Below, piece by piece: positions 8,962-18,330 of a stretch of DNA of 64,000 bases. The notes beneath the pieces were generated by a model. The model was not told the DNA's origin. It was given only the letters and a program-made list of their open reading frames with translations, and did no database searches. Source of the stretch: Taibaiella sp. (lineage in GTDB: Bacteria; Bacteroidota; Bacteroidia; Chitinophagales; Chitinophagaceae); NCBI GenBank assembly GCA_013815385.1, contig JACDGL010000002.1, forward strand, positions 1 through 64,000, given 5' to 3'. The position numbers and the translations under genes were made by a program. Positions within the stretch are counted from its first letter, which is position 1, and each line of letters begins with the position of its first letter.

Positions 8962-9537
8962 ATGCGATCAATTATCCTGTTTGCCTCCGGAAAGGGAAGC
9001 AATGCCGCTGCCATCATAGATCATTTCAGAAATAATAATGAGGTGGCTATTGCATTAATTGTGAGCAATAAGGCAACAGCAGGTGTGCTGGAAATAGCGG
9101 CAAGTGAAGGGATACCATCCAGAGTTATTGATAAGGCGGCATTTACTGATAAAACATTTTTACAAGAGATAGAAGCGCACCAGCCTGCATTAATAGTCTT
9201 AGCCGGCTTCCTATGGAAAATACCGGATTGGATGGTCGCTGCTTTTTCGAATAGGATAATCAATATACATCCGGCACTATTGCCGTTATATGGCGGCAAA
9301 GGAATGTACGGCCATCATGTACATAATGCCGTTTTATTGGCGGCAGAACAGCAATCTGGCATCACTGTACACTACGTAAATGAAGTATATGACAGTGGGA
9401 ATGTCATTTTACAGGCGCGATGTGAAGTATTACCTGCAGATACTGCAGATAGCCTGGCCAGCCGAATACATGAGCTGGAACATTACTATTATCCACGCGT
9501 TATAGAATTTCTGTTATCTGAAATAGATAAACACTAA
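8962..9537 (+). CDS. purN: Phosphoribosylglycinamide formyltransferase
   Basis: A 191-residue GAR transformylase that moves a formyl group from 10-formyl-THF to GAR in de novo purine synthesis. The N-terminus IILFASGKGSNAAAI carries the phosphate-binding loop, and the catalytic Asn-His-Asp triad is readable as N101 and H103 in IINIHPALLP and D144 in VYDSG. Length is typical. Its stop overlaps the start of the next gene (TAATG), so an antiterminator for polysaccharide genes is translationally coupled to a purine enzyme. A consensus promoter lies immediately upstream. Confidence 0.95.
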   Translation: MRSIILFASGKGSNAAAIIDHFRNNNEVAIALIVSNKATAGVLEIAASEGIPSRVIDKAAFTDKTFLQEIEAHQPALIVLAGFLWKIPDWMVAAFSNRIINIHPALLPLYGGKGMYGHHVHNAVLLAAEQQSGITVHYVNEVYDSGNVILQARCEVLPADTADSLASRIHELEHYYYPRVIEFLLSEIDKH

Positions 9538-10034
9538 TGCCCTGGTACGTACTCTACACAAAGCCCCGAAATGAAAAAAAAGTAGCTAAACTGCTTGGTG
9601 AAAAATGTATGGAAGTGTACTGCCCCGTACAGGAAGTATTAAAACAATGGAGTGACCGGAAAAAGAAAGTGATAGTACCTGTATTTACCTCCTATCTTTT
9701 TGTATATCTGGAAGATTTTGAGACAGAAAATGTAAAGGTATTAAGGACCGCCGGAGTAGTACGCTTTTTATGGTGGTTGAAAAAACCGGCAATTGTACGC
9801 CCAGAAGAGATAAAACTAATAAAAGATTTCCTTTCTAAGTATAAAGGCATAGAGGTACAAACAACTATTACAGAAGGCCAGCACGTAACAGTTACAGAAG
9901 GCACGCTGAAAGAAAATAAAGGTAAGGTGCTTAGAATAAAGGGGGCAATGGCCACCCTGCACTTATACTCATTAGGCTGGAATCTTATTGCCCAGATACC
10001 AGTGCAATCTTTGCAAAACCAACCTTTACCTTAA
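9537..10034 (+). CDS. UpxY-family transcription antiterminator (NusG-like)
   Basis: A 165-residue NusG paralogue. The NGN domain is evident: WYVLYTKPRNEKKVAKLL at 3-20, EVYCPVQEVLKQWSDRKKK, then the conserved VPVFTSYLFVYLE. A KOW-like C-terminal segment follows (EGQHVTVTEGTLKENKGKVLRI). In Bacteroides, UpxY proteins travel with the nascent transcript and suppress premature termination in capsule operons. Here it directly precedes the Wza/Wzc export block, so it probably acts on that operon. It overlaps the purN stop by one base. No UpxZ-type inhibitor is seen beside it. Confidence 0.9.
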   Translation: MPWYVLYTKPRNEKKVAKLLGEKCMEVYCPVQEVLKQWSDRKKKVIVPVFTSYLFVYLEDFETENVKVLRTAGVVRFLWWLKKPAIVRPEEIKLIKDFLSKYKGIEVQTTITEGQHVTVTEGTLKENKGKVLRIKGAMATLHLYSLGWNLIAQIPVQSLQNQPLP

Positions 10035-10087
10035 AATTATATCAGGCAAAAATTGTATGTTTACCCCTAAATATAGAAAATAATTTT

Positions 10088-10360
10088 ATGTCGACCAGTT
10101 TAAAGAAATATGATAAATATAAAAGTCGTAAATACTTTTTTTACTATTTTATATATGCTTTAGGATTATGGATATTATATTTTCTATATATTGATCTTCC
10201 TGTTAGTAATTGGGTATTGGTAGTGAAAGCTATACTATATGCCATGATAACTTCGGGAATTCTTTTTTTCATTATCGGATATGTCATAAAAAATTACAAA
10301 ATAAAGAAAGGAAGAAAGTATTCCCGTAAATCCCTGCCTACTGAGAAGGACGCTTTATAA
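10088..10360 (+). CDS. Small two-helix membrane protein, unknown
   Basis: A 90-residue protein with two predicted transmembrane helices (about residues 15-35 and 42-66) separated by a short loop PVSNW. Both ends are basic: KYDKYKSRK at the N-terminus and KNYKIKKGRKYSRK after the second helix, so both termini should face the cytoplasm. No family recognised. It sits between the UpxY antiterminator and the Wza-like gene in the same orientation, so it may be part of the polysaccharide operon. Confidence 0.6.
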   Translation: MSTSLKKYDKYKSRKYFFYYFIYALGLWILYFLYIDLPVSNWVLVVKAILYAMITSGILFFIIGYVIKNYKIKKGRKYSRKSLPTEKDAL

Positions 10361-10386
10361 TTAGTAAGTGTTAAGCTTTTTTGTTC

Positions 10387-10394
10387 TACTTTTG
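10387..10394 (+). promoter_or_regulatory. Bacteroidota -7 box (TACTTTTG)
   Basis: Perfect TAnnTTTG match 15 bp before the Wza-like start. The -33 position reads TTAG, a weak match. It could be an internal promoter for the export genes. Confidence 0.45.
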
Positions 10395-10408
10395 CCAAAA
10401 TTTTTTGA

Positions 10409-11242
10409 ATGCTTTTAACCAACCGCTATAGCTCTGCAGGTTACCATATCTGGATTATTGCTGCAATAGGGATTTCTATATTAATGGGATCCTGCCGCGC
10501 TGGAAAAAGAGTTGCCTATTTCCAGAATGTCCCCGACTCACTGAGTACTCCAATGGTAGTAGATGAGGCGCCATATACGGTACAAACAGTTCAACCCGAC
10601 GATATACTTCAAATCTCTATTCAGACAATAGATCAAAAGTCGGCAGATATGATTGCTGGTTCTTCTGTTGCAGCGGCAGGAGCTAGTGCCGCCGCTGGAA
10701 CATACACTAATAGTCAAAACATACCAAGTTACCTAGTAGATGCAAATGGATATATTGAAGCCCCCCTGGTGGGAAAAATAAAAGTAGGTGGCCTTACAAC
10801 AACTGAAGTACGTAATTTATTACATGAAAAAGCCAGTATTTACTATAAAGATCCAATAATCAATGTACGGTTTAGCAATTTTACTGTTACCATATTAGGT
10901 GATGTTAGCAAGCCCGGGCGTTTTGTTTTACCAAACGAAAAGATAACGGTGATTGATGCTATTGGTATTGCCGGAGACCTGGCCATAAGCGGTCGAAGAG
11001 AAAATATTATGATTATACGAGAGGAAGGAGGCAAAAAAATAATTGCCAGGTATGACCTTAATTCAACAGATATTTTCAGATCTCCTTATTATTATTTAAA
11101 ACAAGGCGATCTGGTTTATGTACAACCTAATAAGGCAAAGTCTAAGAGCTCTACTTATGATCCTACAACCGATCGGTATTTAAGTTACATATTAGCCGGC
11201 CTGAGTGTTCTAATTACATTAGCAACAATATTTAAATTCTAA
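10409..11242 (+). CDS. Polysaccharide export lipoprotein (Wza/OPX family)
   Basis: A 277-residue outer-membrane polysaccharide export protein. A signal segment ends in a lipobox MGSC with the modified Cys at residue 29. The Poly_export domain follows (PYTVQTVQPDDILQIS, then YLVDANGYIEAPLVGKIKVGG, TTEVRNLL). Then comes an SLBB-like domain starting VTILGDVSKPGRF and running through ITVIDAIGIAGDL. A C-terminal hydrophobic helix (YLSYILAGLSVLITLATIF) would cross or insert in a membrane. It is shorter than E. coli Wza (about 379 residues), as usual for Bacteroidota OPX proteins. It is followed 16 bp later by its tyrosine-kinase partner. Confidence 0.92.
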   Translation: MLLTNRYSSAGYHIWIIAAIGISILMGSCRAGKRVAYFQNVPDSLSTPMVVDEAPYTVQTVQPDDILQISIQTIDQKSADMIAGSSVAAAGASAAAGTYTNSQNIPSYLVDANGYIEAPLVGKIKVGGLTTTEVRNLLHEKASIYYKDPIINVRFSNFTVTILGDVSKPGRFVLPNEKITVIDAIGIAGDLAISGRRENIMIIREEGGKKIIARYDLNSTDIFRSPYYYLKQGDLVYVQPNKAKSKSSTYDPTTDRYLSYILAGLSVLITLATIFKF

Positions 11243-11258
11243 GTTTACCATCTTCTTC

Positions 11259-13688
11259 ATGCAAGATCAAAACCTGCCTCGGCCAAATACTGAAGAGCAA
11301 AGCAAAGAACCCAGCGTAAATTTACATAAGATAGTAGGCGCTCTTCTATCTAATCTTCCTTGGTTTGTGGGCTTTGTAATATTAGCATTTATCATTGCCT
11401 TCTTATACCTACGTTATGCAACACCCATGTACCAGATTAATGCAGAGATAATTATCAAGGAAGAAAAAAATGAAGGGTTATCAAATGAGGCTGTGCTAAA
11501 AGAACTGGGTGTGCAGACCGGCGAGAAAAATATCAATAATGAAATGCGCATTTTAAGCAGCCGGGAAATAATGACCCGGGTTGTAAAAGATCTTCATCTG
11601 AATATCCGTTATATGATACCGGGAAGAGTAGCGCAGGCGGACAACTACGACAAAAACCCTTTTGTTTTTTTAATTCCACCTTCAATTAATGATTCGATAA
11701 TCCGCAAATATGAATACAAACTAAGGCCAATAGGAACCGACAGTTACACCATCTCTTACGGCAAAAATAAAATCACTAGCCGTTGGAACGATTCTATAAG
11801 TTTGCCGCTGGGAAGGATAATGATCGCTAAAACGGGCTTACCATTCATTGGGAATGCCATTGAATATACCATTACAATAAATTCAATAGATAATACAGTT
11901 AACGGCTGCCTTAGAAAACTAACAGTTTTAAACAAATTAAAATCCTCTAGTATCCTTGTTATATCTTTCAATGACCCTATTCCAAAAAGAGGCGAAAATT
12001 TAATTAATAAGCTAATAGAAGAATATCAGATAGCTAACGTCAATGACAAGAATGAGATTGCCAATAATACCATGAATTTCATAAATGAAAGATTATTGAT
12101 ATTAAATGGGGAATTAACGGGAGTTGAAAAACAGATAGTCGATTATAAAAGGGAAAATAACCTTATTGATATAACAAAAGAAGGTTCCCTGTTAATGCAA
12201 AGTACCCAGCAATATACTGACCAACTGAGCCAACAAGAGGTTCAGTTGAATCTAATACAATCGCTGGAGAACTTTATTGAGAATAATAAGTACGACAAGA
12301 AGGTGATCCCGGCTACACTTATTAGCCAGGGGACTACATTTTCCGGACTTATTTCCAGTTATAACCAATTGCGTCAGCACAGAGAAGAATTACTGCTTAC
12401 CACTACCGAGAATAACCCAATGGTGGTGAGCATAGACAAACAACTGGACAACCTGAAGCAAGACCTGAAACTAAGTATTGCCTCTGTTAAAAGAGACTTA
12501 AATGTACGTATACAACAGTTACGTAAACGTGAAGGATTCTACAGTACGGAAGCAAACCAGTTGCCTGGTAAAGAAAGAGAAATGTTATCCTACACCAGAC
12601 AACAGGCCATAAAGCAGGAATTGTACCTTTTATTACTTAAGAAGCGAGAAGAAACCGCCATAGGCAAATCTACAACTATCGCAAATTCGCGTGTTATAGA
12701 GGCAGCCCGTAGCGCTGGCAGCCCATATGCGCCGGTAAGATCTATGGCATTTCTGATAGCCCTGTTAGCAGGACTTGGTATACCTGGAATCGGTATTTAC
12801 ATTAAAAACCTATTGAATACCCGTATCAAGAACAGGGGAGATATAAGTAATAATACTTCCTTATCAATAGCAGGTGAGATAGGACACGATGAAGGTGAAA
12901 ATACACTTGTTGTAAAACCCGGGTCAAGAAGTGTAATTGCAGAACAGTTCAGAGGATTACGTACAAACCTGGAATTTCTTTTGCCTCCTATACAAGGCGG
13001 CAAAGTGGTTATGCTTACATCAAGCATGAGCGGTGAGGGTAAATCTTTTCTTTCCTTGAACCTCGCCAGTACACTTGCCTTATCCGGAAAGAAAGTGGTA
13101 CTCATGGAACTGGATCTTCGCAAGCCCAAGATCTCAAAATATTTGTCATTAGATAATAATTCAGGCTTTTCGAACTTCGCTATTGGCCAGCTTACATATA
13201 ATGATATCCTTATACCCTCAGGCGTACAAGACAACTTATTTATCATACCATCAGGGCCCATACCACCCAACCCATCTGAATTAATAATACTGCCTGAGAT
13301 AGCTAATCTTTTTACAAAGCTTCGCCAGGATTTCGATTATATAGTTGTAGATACTGCACCTATAGGATTTGTTACTGACTCGCAGTTGCTTAGCCGTTAT
13401 GCAGATGCATCCCTATATGTTGTGCGCCAGGGATACACATTTAAACAACAAGTGCAATTGGCTGATGAACTATACCGTACTCAAAAAATGCCCCGTATGA
13501 GTCTTGTGGTCAATGATGTAAAAGCAAGCCGTGGGTATGGATACGGTTATGGTTATGGCTATTACAGTTATGGCTATGGCTATGGCAGTTATGGTAGCTA
13601 TGGTGGCTACTTTGATGATAAGAAGCAGAGCAGCAAGGGCCTGAGAGGCATTTTCGACCGCTTAACTAAACGAAATAAAAAAGATTAA
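11259..13688 (+). CDS. Polysaccharide co-polymerase / tyrosine autokinase (Wzc-like)
   Basis: An 809-residue inner-membrane BY-kinase that controls polysaccharide chain length and export. A Wzz domain with TM1 at about 34-52 is followed by a long periplasmic coiled region (to about 470) and TM2 at about 495-515. The kinase domain has Walker [10 protein letters not shown] at 588-596, Walker A' [12 protein letters not shown] at 613-624 and Walker B IVVDTAP at 695-701. The C-terminus carries a Gly-Tyr tract (760-784) with 12 tyrosines, the expected autophosphorylation cluster. It follows the Wza-like gene and precedes sugar-nucleotide genes in one operon. Confidence 0.95.
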   Translation: MQDQNLPRPNTEEQSKEPSVNLHKIVGALLSNLPWFVGFVILAFIIAFLYLRYATPMYQINAEIIIKEEKNEGLSNEAVLKELGVQTGEKNINNEMRILSSREIMTRVVKDLHLNIRYMIPGRVAQADNYDKNPFVFLIPPSINDSIIRKYEYKLRPIGTDSYTISYGKNKITSRWNDSISLPLGRIMIAKTGLPFIGNAIEYTITINSIDNTVNGCLRKLTVLNKLKSSSILVISFNDPIPKRGENLINKLIEEYQIANVNDKNEIANNTMNFINERLLILNGELTGVEKQIVDYKRENNLIDITKEGSLLMQSTQQYTDQLSQQEVQLNLIQSLENFIENNKYDKKVIPATLISQGTTFSGLISSYNQLRQHREELLLTTTENNPMVVSIDKQLDNLKQDLKLSIASVKRDLNVRIQQLRKREGFYSTEANQLPGKEREMLSYTRQQAIKQELYLLLLKKREETAIGKSTTIANSRVIEAARSAGSPYAPVRSMAFLIALLAGLGIPGIGIYIKNLLNTRIKNRGDISNNTSLSIAGEIGHDEGENTLVVKPGSRSVIAEQFRGLRTNLEFLLPPIQGGKVVMLTSSMSGEGKSFLSLNLASTLALSGKKVVLMELDLRKPKISKYLSLDNNSGFSNFAIGQLTYNDILIPSGVQDNLFIIPSGPIPPNPSELIILPEIANLFTKLRQDFDYIVVDTAPIGFVTDSQLLSRYADASLYVVRQGYTFKQQVQLADELYRTQKMPRMSLVVNDVKASRGYGYGYGYGYYSYGYGYGSYGSYGGYFDDKKQSSKGLRGIFDRLTKRNKKD

Positions 13689-13698
13689 ATCGCCTGAG

Positions 13699-14991
13699 AT
13701 GGATACTTCTAATCAACGAATAGCTGTTTTAGGCCTGGGATATGTAGGCCTTCCCCTGGCTGTAGAATTTGCCAAACATTTCCCTGTTACCGGTTTTGAT
13801 ATAAATGCCGCGCGAATAAAAGAATTGCAGGCTTGCCACGATCATACACTGGAAGCAAGCGAAGACCAGCTAAAGGAAGTAATAACAAAGGAAGTACCTG
13901 CTCAAAAAGGCCTCATATGTTCTAACAATATGGAACATATAAAGGATTGCAACATTTTTATTATTACAGTCCCCACCCCTGTAGATAAGAACAACCGCCC
14001 AGACCTGACACCGCTATATAAAGCAAGTGAAACTGTTGGTAAGGTGCTGAAAAAAGGGGATATAGTAGTGTACGAATCTACCGTTTATCCGGGTGTAACC
14101 GAAGATGAGTGTGTACCGGTGCTGGAAAAGATATCCGGTTTGAAATTTAATGTAGATTTTTATTGTGGTTATTCACCAGAGCGCATTAATCCGGGAGATA
14201 AACAACATACGGTAACCAAGATCAAAAAAGTAACTTCCGGCTCTACGCCAGAAGCTGCAGATAAGGTAGATGCCCTGTACGGCACCATCATCGTTGCCGG
14301 CACACATAAAGCAAGCAGCATAAAAGTAGCGGAAGCTGCAAAAGTGATTGAAAATGCCCAGCGCGATATAAATATTGCTTTTGTAAATGAACTTGCTAAA
14401 ATCTTTAATCGCCTCAATATAGATACACACGAAGTACTGGCAGCCTCTGCTACCAAATGGAACTTCTTACCCTTTAAACCAGGTTTGGTAGGTGGGCATT
14501 GTATAGGTGTAGACCCTTATTACCTGGCCCAAAAAGCCCAGGAAGCAGGTTACCACCCTGAAATAATACTTGCTGGTAGGCGCCTTAACGATGGTATGGG
14601 CGAATATGTAGCTAATGAGGTGATACGGCTGATGATAAAAAATGATCAGACAGTAAAGAATGCTAACATACTGGTACTGGGTATTACGTTTAAGGAGAAT
14701 TGCCCTGATGTGCGTAACACCAAGGTAATAGATATAATACGCGAGCTGAAAACTTACGACACTAATATTACTGTGTATGACCCATGGGCCAGCCCCGCAG
14801 AGGTAATGCACGAGTATGGTACCGAAACCCTGACTGAATTACCTGAGGGAAAGAAATATGACTGTGCTATACTTGCCGTAGCACATGCAGAATTTATTAG
14901 CGCTGAGTGGAAGGATAAGGTAAAAGAGGGGGGAATAATATATGACATAAAAGGCTGCCTGGCAAAAGGGGTGGCTCATGCGAGATTATAA
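13699..14991 (+). CDS. Nucleotide-sugar dehydrogenase (WbpA/TviB/WecC-like)
   Basis: A 430-residue UDP-sugar 6-dehydrogenase. The NAD-binding Rossmann motif [12 protein letters not shown] is at 10-21. The catalytic cysteine is C268 in [12 protein letters not shown]. The UDP-binding C-terminal domain follows ([20 protein letters not shown]). These enzymes oxidise UDP-HexNAc to UDP-HexNAcA using two NAD+. The sequence is closest by eye to the TviB/WbpA-like N-acetylhexosamine group rather than UDP-glucose dehydrogenases. It lies between the Wzc-like kinase and the WbpD-like acetyltransferase, so it probably supplies an acidic amino sugar. Exact substrate is inferred. Confidence 0.93.
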   Translation: MDTSNQRIAVLGLGYVGLPLAVEFAKHFPVTGFDINAARIKELQACHDHTLEASEDQLKEVITKEVPAQKGLICSNNMEHIKDCNIFIITVPTPVDKNNRPDLTPLYKASETVGKVLKKGDIVVYESTVYPGVTEDECVPVLEKISGLKFNVDFYCGYSPERINPGDKQHTVTKIKKVTSGSTPEAADKVDALYGTIIVAGTHKASSIKVAEAAKVIENAQRDINIAFVNELAKIFNRLNIDTHEVLAASATKWNFLPFKPGLVGGHCIGVDPYYLAQKAQEAGYHPEIILAGRRLNDGMGEYVANEVIRLMIKNDQTVKNANILVLGITFKENCPDVRNTKVIDIIRELKTYDTNITVYDPWASPAEVMHEYGTETLTELPEGKKYDCAILAVAHAEFISAEWKDKVKEGGIIYDIKGCLAKGVAHARL

Positions 14992-15003
14992 TTCACCAAT
15001 ATT

Positions 15004-15576
15004 ATGGGTTACTACGCGCACGAAACAGCCATTGTTGATGAGGGCTGCGAAATAGGAGAAGGCAGTAAGATCTGGCACTTCTCGCACATAATGGGGGGCA
15101 GCAAACTGGGGCAGCAATGCAATATAGGCCAGAACGTAGTTGTATCGCCCGATGTAGTGCTTGGTAACAATGTAAAAGTCCAGAACAACGTATCGATCTA
15201 TACCGGCGTTACCTGTGATGATGATGTTTTCCTGGGACCTTCCTGTGTATTTACTAATGTTACTAATCCACGTAGCGGTATAAACCGCAGGGGGCAGTAT
15301 GCCCGCACACACGTAGGCAAGGGTGCAACAATAGGAGCTAATGCCACTATAGTATGCGGCCATGACATAGGTGCGTATGCTTTTATTGGCGCCGGAGCTG
15401 TAGTTACTAAAACTGTTCTGCCTTATGCATTAGTAGTTGGCAATCCTGCCAGACAACTTGGATGGATGAGCGAACATGGGCATCGCCTTGAATTTAATAG
15501 AGACGGTGTAGGAGTATGCACTGAAAGCGGTTGGAATTACAAACTGGCTGATGGACAAGTAAAGCGCATAGATTAA
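15004..15576 (+). CDS. WbpD/WlbB-like sugar N-acetyltransferase
   Basis: A 190-residue left-handed beta-helix acyltransferase built from hexapeptide repeats (for example IVDEGCEIGEGSKIWHFSHI, GQNVVVSPDVVLGNNVKVQN). It has the segments typical of WbpD/WlbB: YARTHVGKGATIGANATIVCG and the C-terminal YALVVGNPARQLGWMSEHG. Those enzymes acetylate the 3-amino group of UDP-GlcNAc(3NH2)A using acetyl-CoA, in the path to 2,3-diacetamido-uronic acids. It follows the dehydrogenase by 13 bp. The matching 3-aminotransferase and 2-epimerase types are found in the second polysaccharide locus of this window. Confidence 0.9.
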   Translation: MGYYAHETAIVDEGCEIGEGSKIWHFSHIMGGSKLGQQCNIGQNVVVSPDVVLGNNVKVQNNVSIYTGVTCDDDVFLGPSCVFTNVTNPRSGINRRGQYARTHVGKGATIGANATIVCGHDIGAYAFIGAGAVVTKTVLPYALVVGNPARQLGWMSEHGHRLEFNRDGVGVCTESGWNYKLADGQVKRID

Positions 15577-15632
15577 TTGTATTGTACCCCTTTCAATAAA
15601 TCCCACTTACAAGATCATTACCCATATGCTGC

Positions 15633-16394
15633 TTACCGGGCATAAGATGTGGCCTCTTTAGTAGCCTGCGCTAACTCGCGGATAAGCAAGGGATCGCGCT
15701 CTATGGCATTACCTACTACTATTATAGTAGCGCCGGCTTTACAATTAGCATATACCTTTTCGGGGGAATGGATACCACCACCTACAAACATCGGTATAGC
15801 CGTATGTGCGGCTACCTTATGTATCATGTCTTCTGATATAGGATTATGCGCACCACTACCGGCATCCATATATATTACATGCTTGCCCTGCAGTTCTGCC
15901 GCCCATGCAGTGCATAGCGCTATATCTGCTTTATCGGCAGGGATAGGCGCGGAATGGCTCATGTACGAGACGGTAGTAGGTACACCCCCATCTATGATCA
16001 TATAACCGGTAGATATTACTTCCAGGTTGCTCGCCTTAACCATGGGTGCAGATGCTACATGCTGGCCTATCAGTAACTCCGGGTTGCGCCCCGAAATAAG
16101 GGATAGATATAGCAATGCATCCGCGTATGGTGTTACCTGCGCCGGGCTACCAGGGAATAATATTACCGGGATATCACTCTCTGCTTTAAATCGCTGGATG
16201 CATACTTCCAGTTGGTGTGCCATTAATAGACTACCCCCCATCAATAGGTAATCGACCCTCGCATCATTACACAAGGCTGCAAGATGCTGCATATCAGCAG
16301 GCGATACCTTATCCGGGTCTACCAGTACCGCAAAACCACTCTTACCTTGCTTTTTAAGGTTCAATAATTTCTCGTATATCCTGCCTGTTGCCAT
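15633..16394 (-). CDS. Geranylgeranylglyceryl/heptaprenylglyceryl phosphate synthase
   Basis: A 253-residue TIM-barrel prenyltransferase of the GGGPS/PcrB family. Readable family blocks: AVLVDPDKV near 22-30, the YLLMGGSLL segment, PVILFPGSPAQVTP, MDAGSGA and the phosphate-binding FVGGGIHSPEK. The enzyme joins a polyprenyl diphosphate to glycerol-1-phosphate to make an ether lipid precursor. It is a hallmark of archaea but group II members are known in Bacteroidota, where their product is little studied. It is convergent with the polysaccharide operon and followed by no glycerol-1-phosphate dehydrogenase here. Confidence 0.92.
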   Translation of the reverse strand: MATGRIYEKLLNLKKQGKSGFAVLVDPDKVSPADMQHLAALCNDARVDYLLMGGSLLMAHQLEVCIQRFKAESDIPVILFPGSPAQVTPYADALLYLSLISGRNPELLIGQHVASAPMVKASNLEVISTGYMIIDGGVPTTVSYMSHSAPIPADKADIALCTAWAAELQGKHVIYMDAGSGAHNPISEDMIHKVAAHTAIPMFVGGGIHSPEKVYANCKAGATIIVVGNAIERDPLLIRELAQATKEATSYAR

Positions 16395-16434
16395 ATATAA
16401 GACCTTCTAAAGAAAGCTTTGTAGGGATTAGTTA

Positions 16435-16878
16435 TTAAATTTTAGGCTGTTCATGTTTCAAAATATCACGTATCTCAACAAGGAGCTTTTCTGTGGCCGT
16501 ATTTTCTGCTATTTTCTTCGCTTCTTCTTTCTCCTTTAACCGGTTAAGGAAATTAATGGCCACAAAAATAAAAAATGCAATTATAAGAAAGTCCACTACG
16601 GTTTGTATAAAGTGCCCATATGCAAACACATTAGCGCCTGCTTTTTTTGCCTCATCAAGAGATTTATATACCTGGCCATCCTTGGCTGGCTTCAGAATAA
16701 TAAATTTATCGGCAAACATTTCTCCTTTGCCTGTTACAATACCAACAAGAGGCATAATAACATCCTCTACCAGCGCCGTTATTATTTTTCCGAACGCAGC
16801 GCCTATAATAACACCTACTGCCAGGTCTACTACGCTGCCCTTCATTGCAAAGGCCTTAAATTCTTTCCAGAAAGCCAT
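16435..16878 (-). CDS. mscL: Large-conductance mechanosensitive channel MscL
   Basis: A 147-residue MscL subunit with start at 16878 (MAFWKEFKAFAMKGSVVDLAV), the standard N-terminal amphipathic helix. TM1 is the Gly/Ala-rich VVDLAVGVIIGAAFGKI, a periplasmic loop follows, and TM2 is VDFLIIAFFIFVAINFL. The C-terminal cytoplasmic helix is KEKEEAKKIAENT and onwards. Pentameric channels of this family open at near-lytic membrane tension to release solutes. The frame is open further upstream to 16944, but the extra residues do not fit the family. Confidence 0.95.
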   Translation of the reverse strand: MAFWKEFKAFAMKGSVVDLAVGVIIGAAFGKIITALVEDVIMPLVGIVTGKGEMFADKFIILKPAKDGQVYKSLDEAKKAGANVFAYGHFIQTVVDFLIIAFFIFVAINFLNRLKEKEEAKKIAENTATEKLLVEIRDILKHEQPKI

Positions 16879-16961
16879 AGGTGTAATTTTTCTTAAAACT
16901 AAGAAAATTCGTTGAGAGTTGATTTGGCCATTAGCCGTAAGCAAGCAGCCTGTAAACTATC

Positions 16962-17144
16962 TCATCTAGCAAGCCGGCGCCTCCTATATAATTGAAAAGC
17001 CACAATACCGGCAGATATAACGAAAACCGTATAAAGTCTATAGTGAATGCTATGGACACCAGAAACAGTTAAAATATACATTAATCCACCACCTGCCAGC
17101 AGGCCGCCCAGTACTACACTCACCAATTTAAAATACGATCTCAT
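16962..17144 (-). CDS. Small two-helix membrane protein, unknown
   Basis: A 60-residue protein with two hydrophobic segments (about 5-27 and 36-53) and a basic end RRRRLAR. No family recognised. It lies upstream of mscL on the same strand with 83 bp between them and may share its transcript. Small size keeps confidence modest, but the membrane pattern and absence of a competing gene support it. Confidence 0.45.
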   Translation of the reverse strand: MRSYFKLVSVVLGGLLAGGGLMYILTVSGVHSIHYRLYTVFVISAGIVAFQLYRRRRLAR

Positions 17145-17279
17145 TCCGAAAGCAGGTTTGTAAAAAAGAAGCGCAATATATGGTAATGTATGTAATTAGA
17201 AAGTCCTTTTTGATGAAAGAAATATTATCCACGTACCTATCTGTTAAAAAAAATAAAAATGATACTTTGTTCTGCGCAA

Positions 17280-17303
17280 TAAATTTGCGGACAATTAAAT
17301 TTG
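17280..17303 (+). promoter_or_regulatory. Tandem -7 boxes (TAAATTTG twice) before batB
   Basis: Two identical TAAATTTG octamers at 17280-17287 and 17296-17303, 16 bp apart, upstream of the batB ATG at 17320. Either could serve as -7 element. Confidence 0.45.
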
Positions 17304-17319
17304 CGTACGTTACAATAAG

Positions 17320-18330
17320 ATGCTGCGTTTTGAGTACATATATTATTTGTTTGCGCTGGGCCTCCTGCCGGTACTTATCATTCTTTTCATAGCTACACGC
17401 TACTGGAAAAAAAGAAAAGTGGGCAAGCTGGGCGATCAGCCACTGGTTACATCCCAGCTACTGGGCTATATTACCGGCCGTAGCACCTTTAAATTTATTT
17501 TGCTCTGTGTTGCATTTACAGCCATCACTATAGGGTGGGCAAACCTGCAAATGGGAAGCCGTACTGAAAAAGTGCAGCGCAAAGGAGTGGATGTAGTATA
17601 TGCGCTGGATGTAAGTAAAAGCATGCTTGCTAAAGACATACAGCCGGATCGGCTGACGCGCGCCAAGCAATTGATGATGCGCATGATGGATAAAATGCAG
17701 AATGATCGGGTAGCGCTCATCGTGTTTGCCGGTAGGTCTTATCTGCAGGTACCATTGACGGTGGATTACAATAACGTAAAAATGATGCTGCAGAATGTAT
17801 CGCCCGATATGGTGCCGGCACAGGGCACTGTAGTAGGTGATGCAATAGATATGGCAATACAGTCGTTCTCGCAAAAAGAGCGCAAATACAAATCGCTGGT
17901 AATTATTTCTGATGGCGAGGATCATGACGAGCAGGCTTTGGCAAAGGCAAAGGAGGCCGCTGATGCAGGGGTCATCATACATACTGTAGGGATAGGCTCA
18001 CCACAGGGCAGCACGCTATACGACCCGGAAACCAAATCTGTAAAGCTGGATGAGAATGGCCAGCCAGTAGTAAGCAGACTAAATGAAGCAGAATTAAAAT
18101 CCCTAGCCATAGCAGGGCACGGTACTTATCATCTGCTAAACAATACTGATGATGTGGCCGATAAATTAATGACAGAATTGAGCGGCATGGAACAAAAAAG
18201 CCTGGGAGCCATCGTGTTTACTGATTACAATAGTTACTTCCAGTACTTCCTGCTTTTGGGATTGGTGATGTTATTGATAGAATGGTTGCTGCCCGGCGCT
18301 AATAAAAAAATGAAAGTACGCACTGCATGA
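17320..18330 (+). CDS. batB: VWA-domain membrane protein BatB
   Basis: A 336-residue protein with two N-terminal transmembrane helices (about 7-26 and 57-76), a von Willebrand A domain facing the periplasm and a C-terminal helix (about 305-324). The MIDAS metal site is intact: D97-V-S99-K-S101 in YALDVSKS, plus a Thr/Asp loop farther on. BatB belongs to the Bacteroides aerotolerance complex. The rest of the canonical operon is not here: batA, a BatD-like gene and the DUF58 gene lie at 40.7-43.6 kb. Its stop overlaps the batC start (ATGA). Confidence 0.92.
   Translation: MLRFEYIYYLFALGLLPVLIILFIATRYWKKRKVGKLGDQPLVTSQLLGYITGRSTFKFILLCVAFTAITIGWANLQMGSRTEKVQRKGVDVVYALDVSKSMLAKDIQPDRLTRAKQLMMRMMDKMQNDRVALIVFAGRSYLQVPLTVDYNNVKMMLQNVSPDMVPAQGTVVGDAIDMAIQSFSQKERKYKSLVIISDGEDHDEQALAKAKEAADAGVIIHTVGIGSPQGSTLYDPETKSVKLDENGQPVVSRLNEAELKSLAIAGHGTYHLLNNTDDVADKLMTELSGMEQKSLGAIVFTDYNSYFQYFLLLGLVMLLIEWLLPGANKKMKVRTA

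Noticed and set aside
13530-13620. Repeat DNA in wzc as a possible mobile or CRISPR-like array
   Set aside because: It is an in-frame Gly-Tyr codon repeat at the expected C-terminal Tyr cluster.
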